Shown piece by piece: positions 1 through 7,165 of a stretch of 16,695 nt of DNA. Position 1 is the stretch's first letter. The number at the start of each line of letters is the position of its first letter. A program made the position numbers and the translations under genes. Below the pieces are notes generated by a model. The model saw only the letters and a list, made by a program, of their open reading frames with translations. It did no database searches and had not been told where the DNA came from. The DNA comes from CAZXIY01 sp964640935 (GTDB lineage Archaea; Thermoplasmatota; Thermoplasmata; Methanomassiliicoccales; Methanomethylophilaceae), in assembly GCA_964640935.1 (NCBI GenBank), contig CAZXIY010000026.1, forward strand, positions 1 to 16,695. Reading direction: 5' to 3'.

Positions 1-33
1 TCTGGCTGTGCAGACCGGCCCTATGTGCGAATA

Positions 34-47
34 TCGGTAATTACCGA
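34..47. promoter_or_regulatory. 14-bp perfect palindrome upstream of proA
   Basis: TCGGTAATTACCGA reads the same on both strands. It lies about 60 nt upstream of the proA TATA-like element, in the only non-coding stretch at the left edge. It could be an operator for proBA or for a gene left of the window. No regulator can be assigned. Confidence 0.35.
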
Positions 48-103
48 ACACAGTTGCCGTAAGAATAGAATATTTGAGTGGTATGTTTTCAGAACGGCAT
101 CAG

Positions 104-110
104 TATTAAA
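104..110 (+). promoter_or_regulatory. TATA-like element of proA
   Basis: TATTAAA is centred 26 nt before the proA ATG at 133. That is the spacing expected of an archaeal TATA box for a leaderless or very short-leader transcript. No Shine-Dalgarno sequence is visible before the ATG, which agrees with this. Confidence 0.5.
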
Positions 111-132
111 GAGACAATCGCGATACAGAAGC

Positions 133-1446
133 ATGAATGTGAGCGCTGACGTCAAGAACGCTAGGTCTGCCGAGATAGGACTTTCAGCTCTGGACACTGC
201 CGTCAAGAACAAGGCCCTCGATGCTATGGCCGATGCATTAGACAAGAACAGGGCCAGGGTCCTTTCTGCCAACGACAAGGATATGATCGAAGCAGAAAGA
301 TCGCTCAGCGAAGGAAAACTCACGGGATCGATGGTCAAGAGACTCAAGGTCACCGACGATAAGATCACCGGCATGATCGACGGAATACGCGATATCGCGA
401 AGATCAAGGACCCGGTCGGCGAGACCATGTCCACCATGGAACTCGACGACGATCTGATGCTCTATCAGATAAGGTGCCCGATAGGCGTTCTGGGAGTGAT
501 ATTCGAGTCCCGTCCGGACGTCGTTCCGCAGATAATGTCCCTTTGCCTCAAATCCGGCAATGCCGTAGTATTCAAAGGCGGTCACGAGGCATCCAACTCG
601 AACAAGGCACTTTTCGACATACTCTCTGAAGCGGCCTATTCCGCAGGCGTGCCGAAGGGCGTGTTCGTTCTCCTCCAGACCAGAGGCGATGTGGATGCGA
701 TACTCGGCATGGACCAATACATCGATCTGCTCATACCCAGAGGATCGAACGAATTCGTAAGGCACATCCAATCCAACACGAAGATCCCGGTCCTCGGACA
801 CGCCGCCGGCGTGTGCCATGTGTACGTCGACGAATACGCAGACCTCGATATGGCATTGAAGGTCGCTTTGGATTCGAAGATACAGTATCCGGCTGTATGC
901 AATGCAATGGAGACCCTCCTCGTCAATTCGAAGATAGCCGCCGATTTCCTTCCCGATATGGATAAAGCATTCAATGACAACGGCGTCGAGATCAGGGCCG
1001 ACGAGAGAGCAGAGACTGTCATGGGCCATTCCGTGAGAGCGGATGACGACGACTGGTTCGCTGAATACGACGATCTCATCGTATCGGTGAAGGTCGTGGA
1101 TTCCCTGACCGAAGCGATCAACTTCATCAACGAGCACGGGTCGCACCATACCGACGCAATAGTCACTGACAACAAGAAGAACATGCTCACATTCTCCAAG
1201 ATGGTCGATTCCGCGGACGTATTCATCAACGCGTCCACCAGATTCGCCGACGGCTACAGATTCGGCAAGGGCGCCGAGGTCGGCATAAGCACCAACAAGA
1301 TACATTCCAGAGGTCCGGTCGGCATGGAGGGCCTGATGATCTACAAATACATCCTCGTCGGGAACGGCCAGGTCGTCAAGGACTATGTCGGCAGAGATGC
1401 TAGGAGATTCAAACATATCGCCATGAATAAGGAATTCGAGCTGTGA
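133..1446 (+). CDS. proA: Gamma-glutamyl phosphate reductase (glutamate-5-semialdehyde dehydrogenase)
   Basis: Second enzyme of proline synthesis: NADPH-dependent reduction of gamma-glutamyl phosphate to glutamate-5-semialdehyde, in the cytoplasm. The protein is 437 aa, a normal ProA length. The catalytic-cysteine segment YPAVCNAMETLLV is present (C256 from this start), as are the nucleotide-binding segment GVIFESRPDVVPQI and the C-terminal RGPVGMEGL. The frame stays open upstream to 25, but ATG 133 is chosen: it begins the typical helical N-terminus (MNVSADVKNARS), sits 26 nt after a TATA-like box, and the extra upstream residues do not resemble ProA. The stop overlaps the first possible proB start by four bases, so the two genes are probably one operon. 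The product family is clear; only the start is slightly uncertain. Confidence 0.96.
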   Translation: MNVSADVKNARSAEIGLSALDTAVKNKALDAMADALDKNRARVLSANDKDMIEAERSLSEGKLTGSMVKRLKVTDDKITGMIDGIRDIAKIKDPVGETMSTMELDDDLMLYQIRCPIGVLGVIFESRPDVVPQIMSLCLKSGNAVVFKGGHEASNSNKALFDILSEAAYSAGVPKGVFVLLQTRGDVDAILGMDQYIDLLIPRGSNEFVRHIQSNTKIPVLGHAAGVCHVYVDEYADLDMALKVALDSKIQYPAVCNAMETLLVNSKIAADFLPDMDKAFNDNGVEIRADERAETVMGHSVRADDDDWFAEYDDLIVSVKVVDSLTEAINFINEHGSHHTDAIVTDNKKNMLTFSKMVDSADVFINASTRFADGYRFGKGAEVGISTNKIHSRGPVGMEGLMIYKYILVGNGQVVKDYVGRDARRFKHIAMNKEFEL

Positions 1447-2570
1447 TCCGCATGAACAGGAAAGATCTTCTCTCCGATGTCGAGACCGTCGTGATCAAGG
1501 TCGGTACGTCATCGATCACCGGCGGAGGCAATAAGGTATCCGAGGAGTTCATGGATTCTGTCGCCGGACAGGTGAGGTCTCTGAAGGACGAGGGCAAAAA
1601 GGTCCTCATCGTCACTTCCGGTGCGATAGGCGTCGGTCTCGCCGCGATGAAAGCAAAGCCCAAACCGAAGGAGGTCCCGATAAGACAGGCTGCCGCATCC
1701 GTCGGACAGGGCATACTCATGCAGAAATGGAACGAGAGCTTCCAGAAACAAGGGCTGCTCGTATCGCAGATACTGCTGACACTGGATTTCTATTCCGACC
1801 GCGAGAAGTATCTGAACCTGAGGAATGCGATACAGACGCTCATCTCTTACGGCGTCATCCCGATAATCAACGAGAACGACGTGATATGCGTCAAAGAGAT
1901 TGACGCTATGTTCGGGGACAACGACACCCTGTCCGCATACGTATGCAGCAAGATGGACGCCGACCTTCTGATCATCCTTTCCGATGTCGAGGGCCTTTAC
2001 GACAAGAATCCGAAGCTGTACACCGACGCGAAGCTCGTACCGACCGTGGAAGATGTCTCGAAGGTCCTCTCCATGGCCGGCGACCCTACCACCAAGGTAG
2101 GCGTAGGCGGCATGAAGACCAAGCTCAAGGCCGCCGAGATATGCAGGGAATCCGGATGCAATATGATAATAGCCAGCAGCTCGGTGCCCGATGCCATTCT
2201 CAAAGCTGTGAACGGCGACGACATAGGAACTATATTCTTGGCCGGGACCAAAGAACGCAAGAAGAGCCGCTGGATCAAGGCCGCGCACGCCAAAGGTTCC
2301 ATAATAGTGGACGACGGAGCGGCGAAGAAACTGGGGGGCGACAATGTAAGCCTTCTTTCTGTCGGTATCAAGGATGTCTCCGGGAAATTCAACAGAGGGG
2401 ATGTAGTCAACATAAAATGCCGCGACATCATCATCGCCAAAGGCATACCCGATTACGATTCGGAAGAGATCTCCAAGATCAAGGGACTGCACAGCGATAA
2501 GATCGAGGACGTCCTGGGTCATAAGAGCTACGACGATGTCATCAGAAGCGAGAACATCGTTCTGCTGTGA
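1443..2570 (+). CDS. proB: Glutamate 5-kinase with C-terminal PUA domain
   Basis: First enzyme of proline synthesis: ATP-dependent phosphorylation of glutamate to gamma-glutamyl phosphate, the substrate of the neighbouring ProA. Residues about 14-265 are the amino-acid-kinase domain, with VIKVGTSSITGGG at 17-29, VTSGAIGVG at 57-65, IINENDV at 141-147 and FGDNDTLSA at 157-165. Residues about 280-370 look like the PUA domain found in ProB of E. coli type. The 375-aa size fits the two-domain form. The GTG start overlaps the proA stop (GTGA) and has AAGGA nine bases upstream; ATG at 1452 (372 aa) is the alternative. The gene order proA-proB is the reverse of the usual bacterial proB-proA. A bacterial-type proline route in an archaeon is often read as old transfer, but that is inference. 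Confidence 0.96.
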   Translation: MIRMNRKDLLSDVETVVIKVGTSSITGGGNKVSEEFMDSVAGQVRSLKDEGKKVLIVTSGAIGVGLAAMKAKPKPKEVPIRQAAASVGQGILMQKWNESFQKQGLLVSQILLTLDFYSDREKYLNLRNAIQTLISYGVIPIINENDVICVKEIDAMFGDNDTLSAYVCSKMDADLLIILSDVEGLYDKNPKLYTDAKLVPTVEDVSKVLSMAGDPTTKVGVGGMKTKLKAAEICRESGCNMIIASSSVPDAILKAVNGDDIGTIFLAGTKERKKSRWIKAAHAKGSIIVDDGAAKKLGGDNVSLLSVGIKDVSGKFNRGDVVNIKCRDIIIAKGIPDYDSEEISKIKGLHSDKIEDVLGHKSYDDVIRSENIVLL

Positions 2571-2608
2571 TCCGATACCGCTATCCAAATAATGGATCGC
2601 GACACGGT

Positions 2609-3316
2609 TCATTCGTAGAACGGGCACCTGTCCCTGATGCATTCTTCGTTGCGCGATTTGAACGGACAGAGTATCTTTTCGGCAATATCCATCTTAATAC
2701 CCAGCTTCTCGTTCACATAATCAGCCGTCACACCCATGACCAGGAACGAATTTCTCTTACAGCAACGCGGCCCCTCGATGGATGCGATCTTCGCAAGACA
2801 TTCGGACACGAGCATGTTCGTATCGCTCCACGTCCTTCCGCTGTGCGGAGTCGTTCCCGTCACTATGCTGTAAAAGGCTCCTGCCGATGCCGCGGCTCCG
2901 CATGTACCGGCAAACCCGCATATGCCTCCGGGGAACCATGAACCTCTCTTATCCATCTCTCTGAGAGACTGTTCCAGATCTATATCTCCACCGCAATTGT
3001 GATATGCAGTGAGCAATGCCGACCCTACTATCACATGATGTTTCTGGTCGTGCATGAATACAGAATCATCGTTCATTATCTCGACGGCGATCTGCACGGG
3101 ATCCCTGGATTTAGATGAAAGACAATGCTCAATAATGCTTTTGGATGCCTTCTTCCTCCTGCATTCATCGCACACATAATGCCCGTTGACGCACACCTCT
3201 TTCGTATACGTCTTCTTATGGCATACGGCACATTCTCTTTCCTCGATCATACCCAGCACGACCCTTTCTCCGCAGAATGAGCATACTGGCTCGAGATCGT
3301 TCCTGATAGACGCCAT
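2609..3316 (-). CDS. DUF5714 domain protein with N-terminal zinc-ribbon region
   Basis: Conserved protein of unknown function, 235 aa from the ATG at 3316. The N-terminus is rich in metal-ligand pairs: C12/C15, C29/C32, C42 and C49/C52, which suggests one or two zinc ribbons. The rest matches what I recall of the DUF5714 family in anaerobic archaea and clostridia, with the segment HHVIVGSALLTAYHNCGG and a Gly/Ala-rich block around FAGTCGAAASAG, followed by a second Cys-rich end. The frame extends to a TTG at 3325, but the ATG is preferred because a TTAAAT box lies about 30 nt upstream. It converges with proB across a 38-nt gap. It lies 57 nt downstream of the ArsR-like gene on the same strand, so co-regulation is possible. 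No enzymatic role can be stated. Confidence 0.8.
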   Translation of the reverse strand: MASIRNDLEPVCSFCGERVVLGMIEERECAVCHKKTYTKEVCVNGHYVCDECRRKKASKSIIEHCLSSKSRDPVQIAVEIMNDDSVFMHDQKHHVIVGSALLTAYHNCGGDIDLEQSLREMDKRGSWFPGGICGFAGTCGAAASAGAFYSIVTGTTPHSGRTWSDTNMLVSECLAKIASIEGPRCCKRNSFLVMGVTADYVNEKLGIKMDIAEKILCPFKSRNEECIRDRCPFYE

Positions 3317-3373
3317 CGGTGTCAAATCATTGAACAGATACTTGGATTTAACGAACGCCTTATCTGTGGCAGA

Positions 3374-3667
3374 TCAACAGCATTTGGGCGGTGAACATTT
3401 GTTCAGCATAAGTTCGAAGAATCCAGTCAGGATTGCTACCTGTTGCGGGTCTACAAAATAATCACGGTCATCATCGTCCCCGGATTCATTCACGAGCCCG
3501 CTGTCCACCAGGATGCTCATCTGCTCGATAAGATCGTTCTTCCCGACCTCTATCTTTTCCGAGAGTCTCGACAGGGAGGAATCCCCTTCGACCAATATCT
3601 CGAAAGCTTTCAGACGCGTATCGTCTGACAGTGCCCTGATCATGGTCGCTGTGCCTTTAGACGCCAT
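3374..3667 (-). CDS. ArsR-like winged-helix regulator with Cys-rich C-terminus
   Basis: Small DNA-binding protein, 97 aa. The segment MIRALSDDTRLKAFEIL (about residues 9-25) is the typical opening of ArsR-family winged helices, followed by a turn and a recognition-helix region around KNDLIEQMSILVDSGLV. The C-terminus ends NKCSPPKCC, a cluster of three cysteines that could bind metal or sense redox state. The frame stays open into the tRNA upstream, but those residues are antisense to the tRNA and are not protein-like. ATG 3667 is supported by an AT-rich box (ATAATTTATC on the minus strand, 3691-3700) about 28 nt upstream. The ligand is unknown; the neighbouring DUF5714 gene is a possible target or partner. 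Confidence 0.75.
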   Translation of the reverse strand: MASKGTATMIRALSDDTRLKAFEILVEGDSSLSRLSEKIEVGKNDLIEQMSILVDSGLVNESGDDDDRDYFVDPQQVAILTGFFELMLNKCSPPKCC

Positions 3668-3690
3668 ACGACCACACCGGCTATCTGAGA

Positions 3691-3700
3691 GATAAATTAT
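3691..3700 (-). promoter_or_regulatory. TATA-like element of the ArsR-like gene
   Basis: On the minus strand the sequence reads ATAATTTATC. It is centred about 28 nt before the ATG at 3667, consistent with a leaderless archaeal transcript. It marks the ArsR-like gene as separately transcribed from tRNA-Val upstream. Confidence 0.45.
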
Positions 3701-3749
3701 CCGCCCAAACGCATACACCGGCCAGTTATGCACATTGACCCAGGCATGA

Positions 3750-3779
3750 ATTATAAAAACAACCGATTGAAAGGATCGG
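3750..3779 (-). terminator. Hairpin plus T-tract downstream of tRNA-Val
   Basis: Read on the minus strand, CCGAT (3779-3775) and ATCGG (3767-3763) can pair across a 7-nt loop. They are followed directly by TTGTTTTTATAA. This lies about 10 nt after the tRNA 3' end and is a plausible terminator. The stem is only 5 bp; in archaea the T-tract alone may be what acts. Confidence 0.45.
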
Positions 3780-3788
3780 ATTGAAGTA

Positions 3789-3864
3789 TGGTGGACCCGG
3801 CCGGATTTGAACCGGCGACCTCCGCCGTGTGAAGGCGACGTCATAACCCCTAGACCACGAGTCC
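3789..3864 (-). tRNA. tRNA-Val (anticodon CAC), CCA encoded
   Basis: The minus strand folds as a complete class I tRNA. The acceptor stem is GGACTCG with CGGGTCC. The D arm is GTC..GAC around AGGGGTTA. The anticodon stem TCGCC/GGCGG encloses loop TTCACAC, giving anticodon CAC for the valine codon GUG. The T arm GCCGG-TTCAAAT-CCGGC is intact. Discriminator A is followed by CCA in the DNA (3791-3789). No intron is present. A TATA box lies upstream at 3889-3898. Confidence 0.93.
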
Positions 3865-3888
3865 GTGGTTCGGTCTAAGCCCCTTTTT

Positions 3889-3898
3889 GTATATAATT
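3889..3898 (-). promoter_or_regulatory. TATA box of tRNA-Val
   Basis: On the minus strand AATTATATAC lies 25-34 nt before the mature 5' end of tRNA-Val, the standard place for an archaeal TATA box. The sequence is close to a consensus box A. Confidence 0.6.
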
Positions 3899-3962
3899 AT
3901 CCCGCCTGATAGTGACGCGGATTACGGATTGACAGCAGAGCTGATGCCAAAACAACAATATG

Positions 3963-4511
3963 TCACGCACTCGTCGTGAGACTGGCGATGGATACGCCCG
4001 TCCTGTACATAGACCTGTAAGCTTCTCTGCATCCTCTGAACTCGCAGAACATCTTCGACGCTTTCTCCTCATCGCCATAAACCTTCCAGCATCCGACGCA
4101 TTTGAAACAGCGCCCGGCATTCTCGATGAATCCCCACACATCCTCGAACGGATATCCGATGAAGAGACCTATCTCATGCGGCATACGTCCGGACGATACT
4201 ATCGATTGTTCAAGCGACGCGACCGCTGTATCTGCCGACGAAACATCGTATCCTCTTTCGGCAAGGAACGACGAATTCCTCTCGTCGGAGAGCATCTCTG
4301 CGATCATCTTCGGCCTATAGACATACACGAGCGTTCTCGCTATCTGTACCTCCATGGTCATTATACACACCCCTTTCCCGGCGAGTTCGGTCTCGGTCCT
4401 GCAGATCTCTTCCCGCACGGCGTTCTGTTCGGAATCCACTCTGAATATGCATCCGCATTTCATACCCGCAAGCGTCGGCGAGCAGTGTTCGACCACCATG
4501 TCCTCGACCAT
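3963..4511 (-). CDS. DUF3793 family protein, probable iron-regulated
   Basis: Protein of 182 aa matching what I recall of the DUF3793 family. The diagnostic segment HEIGLFIGYPFEDVWGFI lies at residues 112-129, followed by a cysteine cluster C135/C138/C141 in GRCFKCVGCWKVYGD and more cysteines near C156 and C161. Earlier, VYRPKMI (about 64-70) fits the family N-terminal half. Biochemical function is unknown; I recall homologues in anaerobes sitting near iron-transport or flavodoxin genes, and I have not checked this. ATG 4511 is chosen over the upstream TTG (4523) because TTTAAATA lies about 26 nt before it. A perfect 18-bp palindrome of DtxR-box type abuts that TATA element, which points to metal-dependent repression. 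Confidence 0.82.
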   Translation of the reverse strand: MVEDMVVEHCSPTLAGMKCGCIFRVDSEQNAVREEICRTETELAGKGVCIMTMEVQIARTLVYVYRPKMIAEMLSDERNSSFLAERGYDVSSADTAVASLEQSIVSSGRMPHEIGLFIGYPFEDVWGFIENAGRCFKCVGCWKVYGDEEKASKMFCEFRGCREAYRSMYRTGVSIASLTTSA

Positions 4512-4534
4512 GCATGTAACCAAACATTCATGAT

Positions 4535-4542
4535 ATTTAAAT
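4535..4542 (-). promoter_or_regulatory. TATA-like element of the DUF3793 gene
   Basis: On the minus strand TTTAAATA lies 24-31 nt before ATG 4511. It overlaps the edge of the palindrome at 4541-4558, so a protein bound there would block TBP/TFB access. Confidence 0.55.
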
Positions 4543-4558
4543 TTAGGTTAACCTAAAT
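4541..4558. promoter_or_regulatory. Putative DtxR/IdeR-type iron box (18-bp perfect palindrome)
   Basis: ATTTAGGTTAACCTAAAT is a perfect 18-bp inverted repeat. Its core TTAGGTTAACCTAA closely resembles the known DtxR/IdeR-family operator core (TTAGGTTAG-CTAACCTAA). It sits in the divergent gap between the DUF3793 gene and the ALDH-family gene, touching the DUF3793 TATA element and about 30-45 nt from the ALDH TATA-like sequence. Repression of the DUF3793 gene when Fe(II) or Mn(II) is plentiful is the likely role; control of the ALDH gene is possible. Confidence 0.65.
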
Positions 4559-4616
4559 ATTCTCTTCGAAGACCGCCGTCGCAAAGTTATTCATACCCAT
4601 ACGCATACGCAGTACT

Positions 4617-6026
4617 ATGGCAGACGCTCTCAAGATGACCGTTAAGGATGATTACAGGACAGAAGACGACAAACTGTTCGACAGGGCATTCGAAGCCGCC
4701 CTTCACCTTGACAAAAGAGATTACCCAAGCTTCGTAGGAGGCCTGAAGGTCGCATCCGGAGAGGAATTCATCGTCTCCAGCCCGATGGACAGCAGCATAA
4801 TCTTCGGCAGATTCCAAGCTCCCGAGGAAGGTCTGACGGACAGAGCGGTAGAGGTCGCCAAAGAGGCATTCGACTCTTGGTCGAAGACGTCCGTCGAAAA
4901 GAGGACCGAGATATTCGATAAGGTCCTCGAGAAAGTCTCGGAGCAGAGATACAGACTTGCGGCCATCGTCACTCTCAGCGTCGGTATGACCAGGGAGGAG
5001 TCGCTCGGCGAGGTCGACAGACTCATCGATATCATCGCAAAAGGCTGCGATGACATAGAAGCCGGAGTCGGCAAAGGGGAAGGCGTCTGGGCGGTCCTGA
5101 CATCGCACAACTCGCCACTTGCCGCTCCCATCGGATATTCGATAGCGGCGATACTCGCCGGCAACACTGTCGTGCTCATGCCGTCCAAGTTCGCCCCGAT
5201 GCCCGCGTACGTCCTTTACGACATCATCGTCGAAGCCGGTCTTCCGGACGGCGTCCTGAACCTGATCGTCGACAAGAGGGACAAGTCCACCAATGCACTC
5301 GCTAACAACCTCGATATCGTCGGCATAGTCGCCTCGGGATCGGGAGAGAGACTGGAGAACCTCATGTTCCTCCAGGCCAACGACGATCTGAAATTCATAA
5401 ATGAGATCAAAGGGATGAACCCGATCTTCGTCTACAAACCGTCCAGCATGAAGAATGCTGCCAAGACGGTCCTCAGGTCGGCGTTCTCCTTCAGCGGACA
5501 GCGCCTCGACTCCTGTTCGAAGGTCGTTGTCCTCGCAGAGGACCAGAAATCCTTCGTGGACGCTCTCGTCGCCGAAGCCAAGAACATGATCGTATCCGAT
5601 CCGGCCGAGCTCGGCACATTCACCGGCCCGATCATCTCCGAAGAGAAGCTTGATGACTTCGTAGAGACCGTTGGCCTCGTGAAGGACAGCATAGTCTTCG
5701 GAGGGAAGAGGATCAAAGGAGAGCTCACGGAGAACGGATTCTACGTCATGCCCGCCATAGTCATGGGTCTCGACGAGGACCACGATCTGAACAACATCGA
5801 CAGCACCCTGCCCATACTCACGATCCAGACCGCGGAGGACGTGGACCAGGCGATCGACCTGATCAACTGCTCGGAATACGGCCTCTCTGTTGGGATAATC
5901 ACGAAGGACGAGAAGATCGCCGAGAAGTTCGTGAACGAGACGGATGCAGAGGAAGCTTTCATAAACGACCCCAGCAGGAACATCGGGTCGGCCTCGAAGG
6001 CCTTCGTCGGATACTTCACGCAGTGA
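4617..6026 (+). CDS. Aldehyde dehydrogenase superfamily protein lacking the usual catalytic cysteine
   Basis: A 469-aa protein with the ALDH fold throughout, nearest in flavour to 1-pyrroline-5-carboxylate dehydrogenases. Landmarks are MPSKFAP (188-194, NAD(P)-binding lysine region), IVASGSGE (237-244), the general-base glutamate segment NEIKGMNPIFV (E263), and the C-terminal segment around AIDLINCSEYGLSVGI. The nucleophile motif usually reads GQ-x-C. Here it reads GQRLDSC (294-300): leucine 297 is at the catalytic position, and C300 matches the non-catalytic second cysteine of P5C dehydrogenases. ATG 4617 follows a weak TATA-like GTTATTCAT at 4586-4594. The gene is divergent from the DUF3793 gene and 7 nt from the convergent NrdG-type gene. 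It may be a non-dehydrogenase homologue, or use C300. The exact substrate cannot be assigned. Confidence 0.8.
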   Translation: MADALKMTVKDDYRTEDDKLFDRAFEAALHLDKRDYPSFVGGLKVASGEEFIVSSPMDSSIIFGRFQAPEEGLTDRAVEVAKEAFDSWSKTSVEKRTEIFDKVLEKVSEQRYRLAAIVTLSVGMTREESLGEVDRLIDIIAKGCDDIEAGVGKGEGVWAVLTSHNSPLAAPIGYSIAAILAGNTVVLMPSKFAPMPAYVLYDIIVEAGLPDGVLNLIVDKRDKSTNALANNLDIVGIVASGSGERLENLMFLQANDDLKFINEIKGMNPIFVYKPSSMKNAAKTVLRSAFSFSGQRLDSCSKVVVLAEDQKSFVDALVAEAKNMIVSDPAELGTFTGPIISEEKLDDFVETVGLVKDSIVFGGKRIKGELTENGFYVMPAIVMGLDEDHDLNNIDSTLPILTIQTAEDVDQAIDLINCSEYGLSVGIITKDEKIAEKFVNETDAEEAFINDPSRNIGSASKAFVGYFTQ

Positions 6027-6033
6027 TCCGATC

Positions 6034-6735
6034 TCACAAACCCCTTACTTTTACATTCTTCACGTACTTCTTGGCCGTCTCGGCCATCGAGAGTATGACG
6101 GAATCCTTGTACGGATCTATGGCCTCGAGTCTGTCATCTAGACACGTCTTCGGCCTGAACTGCTGTATCGCATAGCATTTCGCACCGCGTATCTCCTTGC
6201 ACATATCCTCGATGTCCTCCGGTTTTATCAGTATCGGCGATGCGGTCGTCCTGAATTCGTAATCAATGCCGGATTCCATGATTATCTTGATGCTACGTCT
6301 GAGAACGTCAGGATCGATGTCCCTTCCGGCGACAGAACTGTATCTCTCCTTGGTCAGCGGAGCCTTCAGATCCATAGCGACCTTGTCGATGAGCCCTGCT
6401 CCGATGAGATCGTCGAGAACATCCGGGTGATATCCGTTGGTATCGAGCTTGATCTTGAGACCGAAGCTCCTGAGCTTCTTTATCAATATCGGGAGATCCT
6501 TGTTGAGCGTCGGCTCTCCTCCGGATATGACCGCCCCGTCAAGGAAGTCCGAATTCTCGATAATATAGTTGATTATCTTGACATCATCCAGCTCTTCCGC
6601 TCCGTCGGGATCCAACACTATGCTCTTGTTGTGGCAATACGGGCATCTGAAGTCGCACCCGGCAAGATAGATCGTGCATGCGACCATCCCGTCCCAATCC
6701 AACAATGTAGTCCTGATGAATCCGACAATCTTCAT
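6034..6735 (-). CDS. nrdG: Anaerobic ribonucleotide reductase activating protein-like radical SAM enzyme (NrdG2/TIGR02495 type)
   Basis: Radical SAM protein of 233 aa. The cluster motif C27-x3-C31-x2-C34 lies in AGCDFRCPYCHN and would bind the [4Fe-4S] that cleaves SAM. ISGGEPTLNKDLP provides the SAM-contact glycine motif, and KLDTNGYHPD and KVAMDLKAP are typical of the archaeal NrdG group. The expected role is to install the glycyl radical on anaerobic ribonucleotide reductase NrdD, which is not in this window, so another glycyl-radical partner is possible. ATG 6735 is chosen because GATTAATC lies about 27-33 nt upstream and GGGGGTG precedes it; ATG 6753 would add six residues. Confidence 0.85.
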   Translation of the reverse strand: MKIVGFIRTTLLDWDGMVACTIYLAGCDFRCPYCHNKSIVLDPDGAEELDDVKIINYIIENSDFLDGAVISGGEPTLNKDLPILIKKLRSFGLKIKLDTNGYHPDVLDDLIGAGLIDKVAMDLKAPLTKERYSSVAGRDIDPDVLRRSIKIIMESGIDYEFRTTASPILIKPEDIEDMCKEIRGAKCYAIQQFRPKTCLDDRLEAIDPYKDSVILSMAETAKKYVKNVKVRGL

Positions 6736-6821
6736 GCACCCCCAATCGCACATGTTGGATTAATCGGTTACGCAACGACCTGGGGCATGCCTATTTTATC
6801 GTGCACGGCTTACGGTGAAAC

Positions 6822-7130
6822 ATGGACTATCTGCCTGTGATGGTTGCGGCCGTGATGATATGGGCCGTGATCGACCTGCTTACCGCACTCACGTATATCG
6901 GCTACGATGCCAGGAGCAGGGGCGTCAGATCCAAAGGCCTTGCCATGATGACGCTGCACATGAACGACATCGCTATAACTGACTATTTCAGAAGAAAGGA
7001 TATCCATCCCGCGGACGAGAACGATACCGATGACATCGCATCTGCAAAACGCTATAAGATCCTGGCACTGTTATTCTTCGTCATCCTGATCGTACTTACT
7101 GTCGCCACGGTGGCATACGCCTCCCTCTGA
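6822..7130 (+). CDS. Small membrane protein with two transmembrane segments
   Basis: Hypothetical protein of 102 aa, family not recognised. Residues about 4-28 (YLPVMVAAVMIWAVIDLLTA onward) form one hydrophobic helix. A hydrophilic, acidic middle (about 30-77, containing DENDTDD) follows, and then a second hydrophobic helix at about 79-100. A TATA-like CTATTTTATC at 6791-6800 lies about 25 nt before the ATG, supporting a real leaderless gene. It is divergent from the NrdG-type gene and about 35 nt ahead of the corrinoid-activator gene, which has its own promoter. Confidence 0.6.
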   Translation: MDYLPVMVAAVMIWAVIDLLTALTYIGYDARSRGVRSKGLAMMTLHMNDIAITDYFRRKDIHPADENDTDDIASAKRYKILALLFFVILIVLTVATVAYASL

Positions 7131-7134
7131 CACA

Positions 7135-7142
7135 TTTTTAAA
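7135..7142 (+). promoter_or_regulatory. TATA box of the corrinoid-activator operon
   Basis: TTTTTAAA lies 24-31 nt before the ATG at 7166, directly followed by an inverted repeat. No Shine-Dalgarno sequence precedes the ATG, so the first gene is probably leaderless. Confidence 0.6.
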
Positions 7143-7158
7143 CGTATCCGACGATACG
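7143..7158. promoter_or_regulatory. Inverted repeat between TATA box and start of the corrinoid-activator gene
   Basis: CGTATC-CGAC-GATACG is a perfect 6-bp inverted repeat with a 4-nt centre. It starts right after the TATA box and ends 7 nt before the ATG. A bound protein would cover the transcription start, so this is a good repressor-site candidate. The half-site in context (GATACGAC) also occurs once near 16523-16530, before the first gene of the opposing operon. Confidence 0.4.
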
Positions 7159-7165
7159 ACGGGAC

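Noticed and set aside
238..1416. Long open frame (392 codons) on the minus strand opposite proA
   Set aside because: It is antisense to a clear ProA, has no recognisable domain and is rich in His, Arg, Val and Asp as expected from the complement of a codon-biased gene. The same reasoning removes the long frames opposite proB, the ALDH-family gene, acsC and acsB.
3963..4556. 198-codon plus-strand frame across the DUF3793 gene
   Set aside because: It is antisense to the DUF3793 gene, which has recognisable family motifs, a TATA box and an operator on the minus strand.
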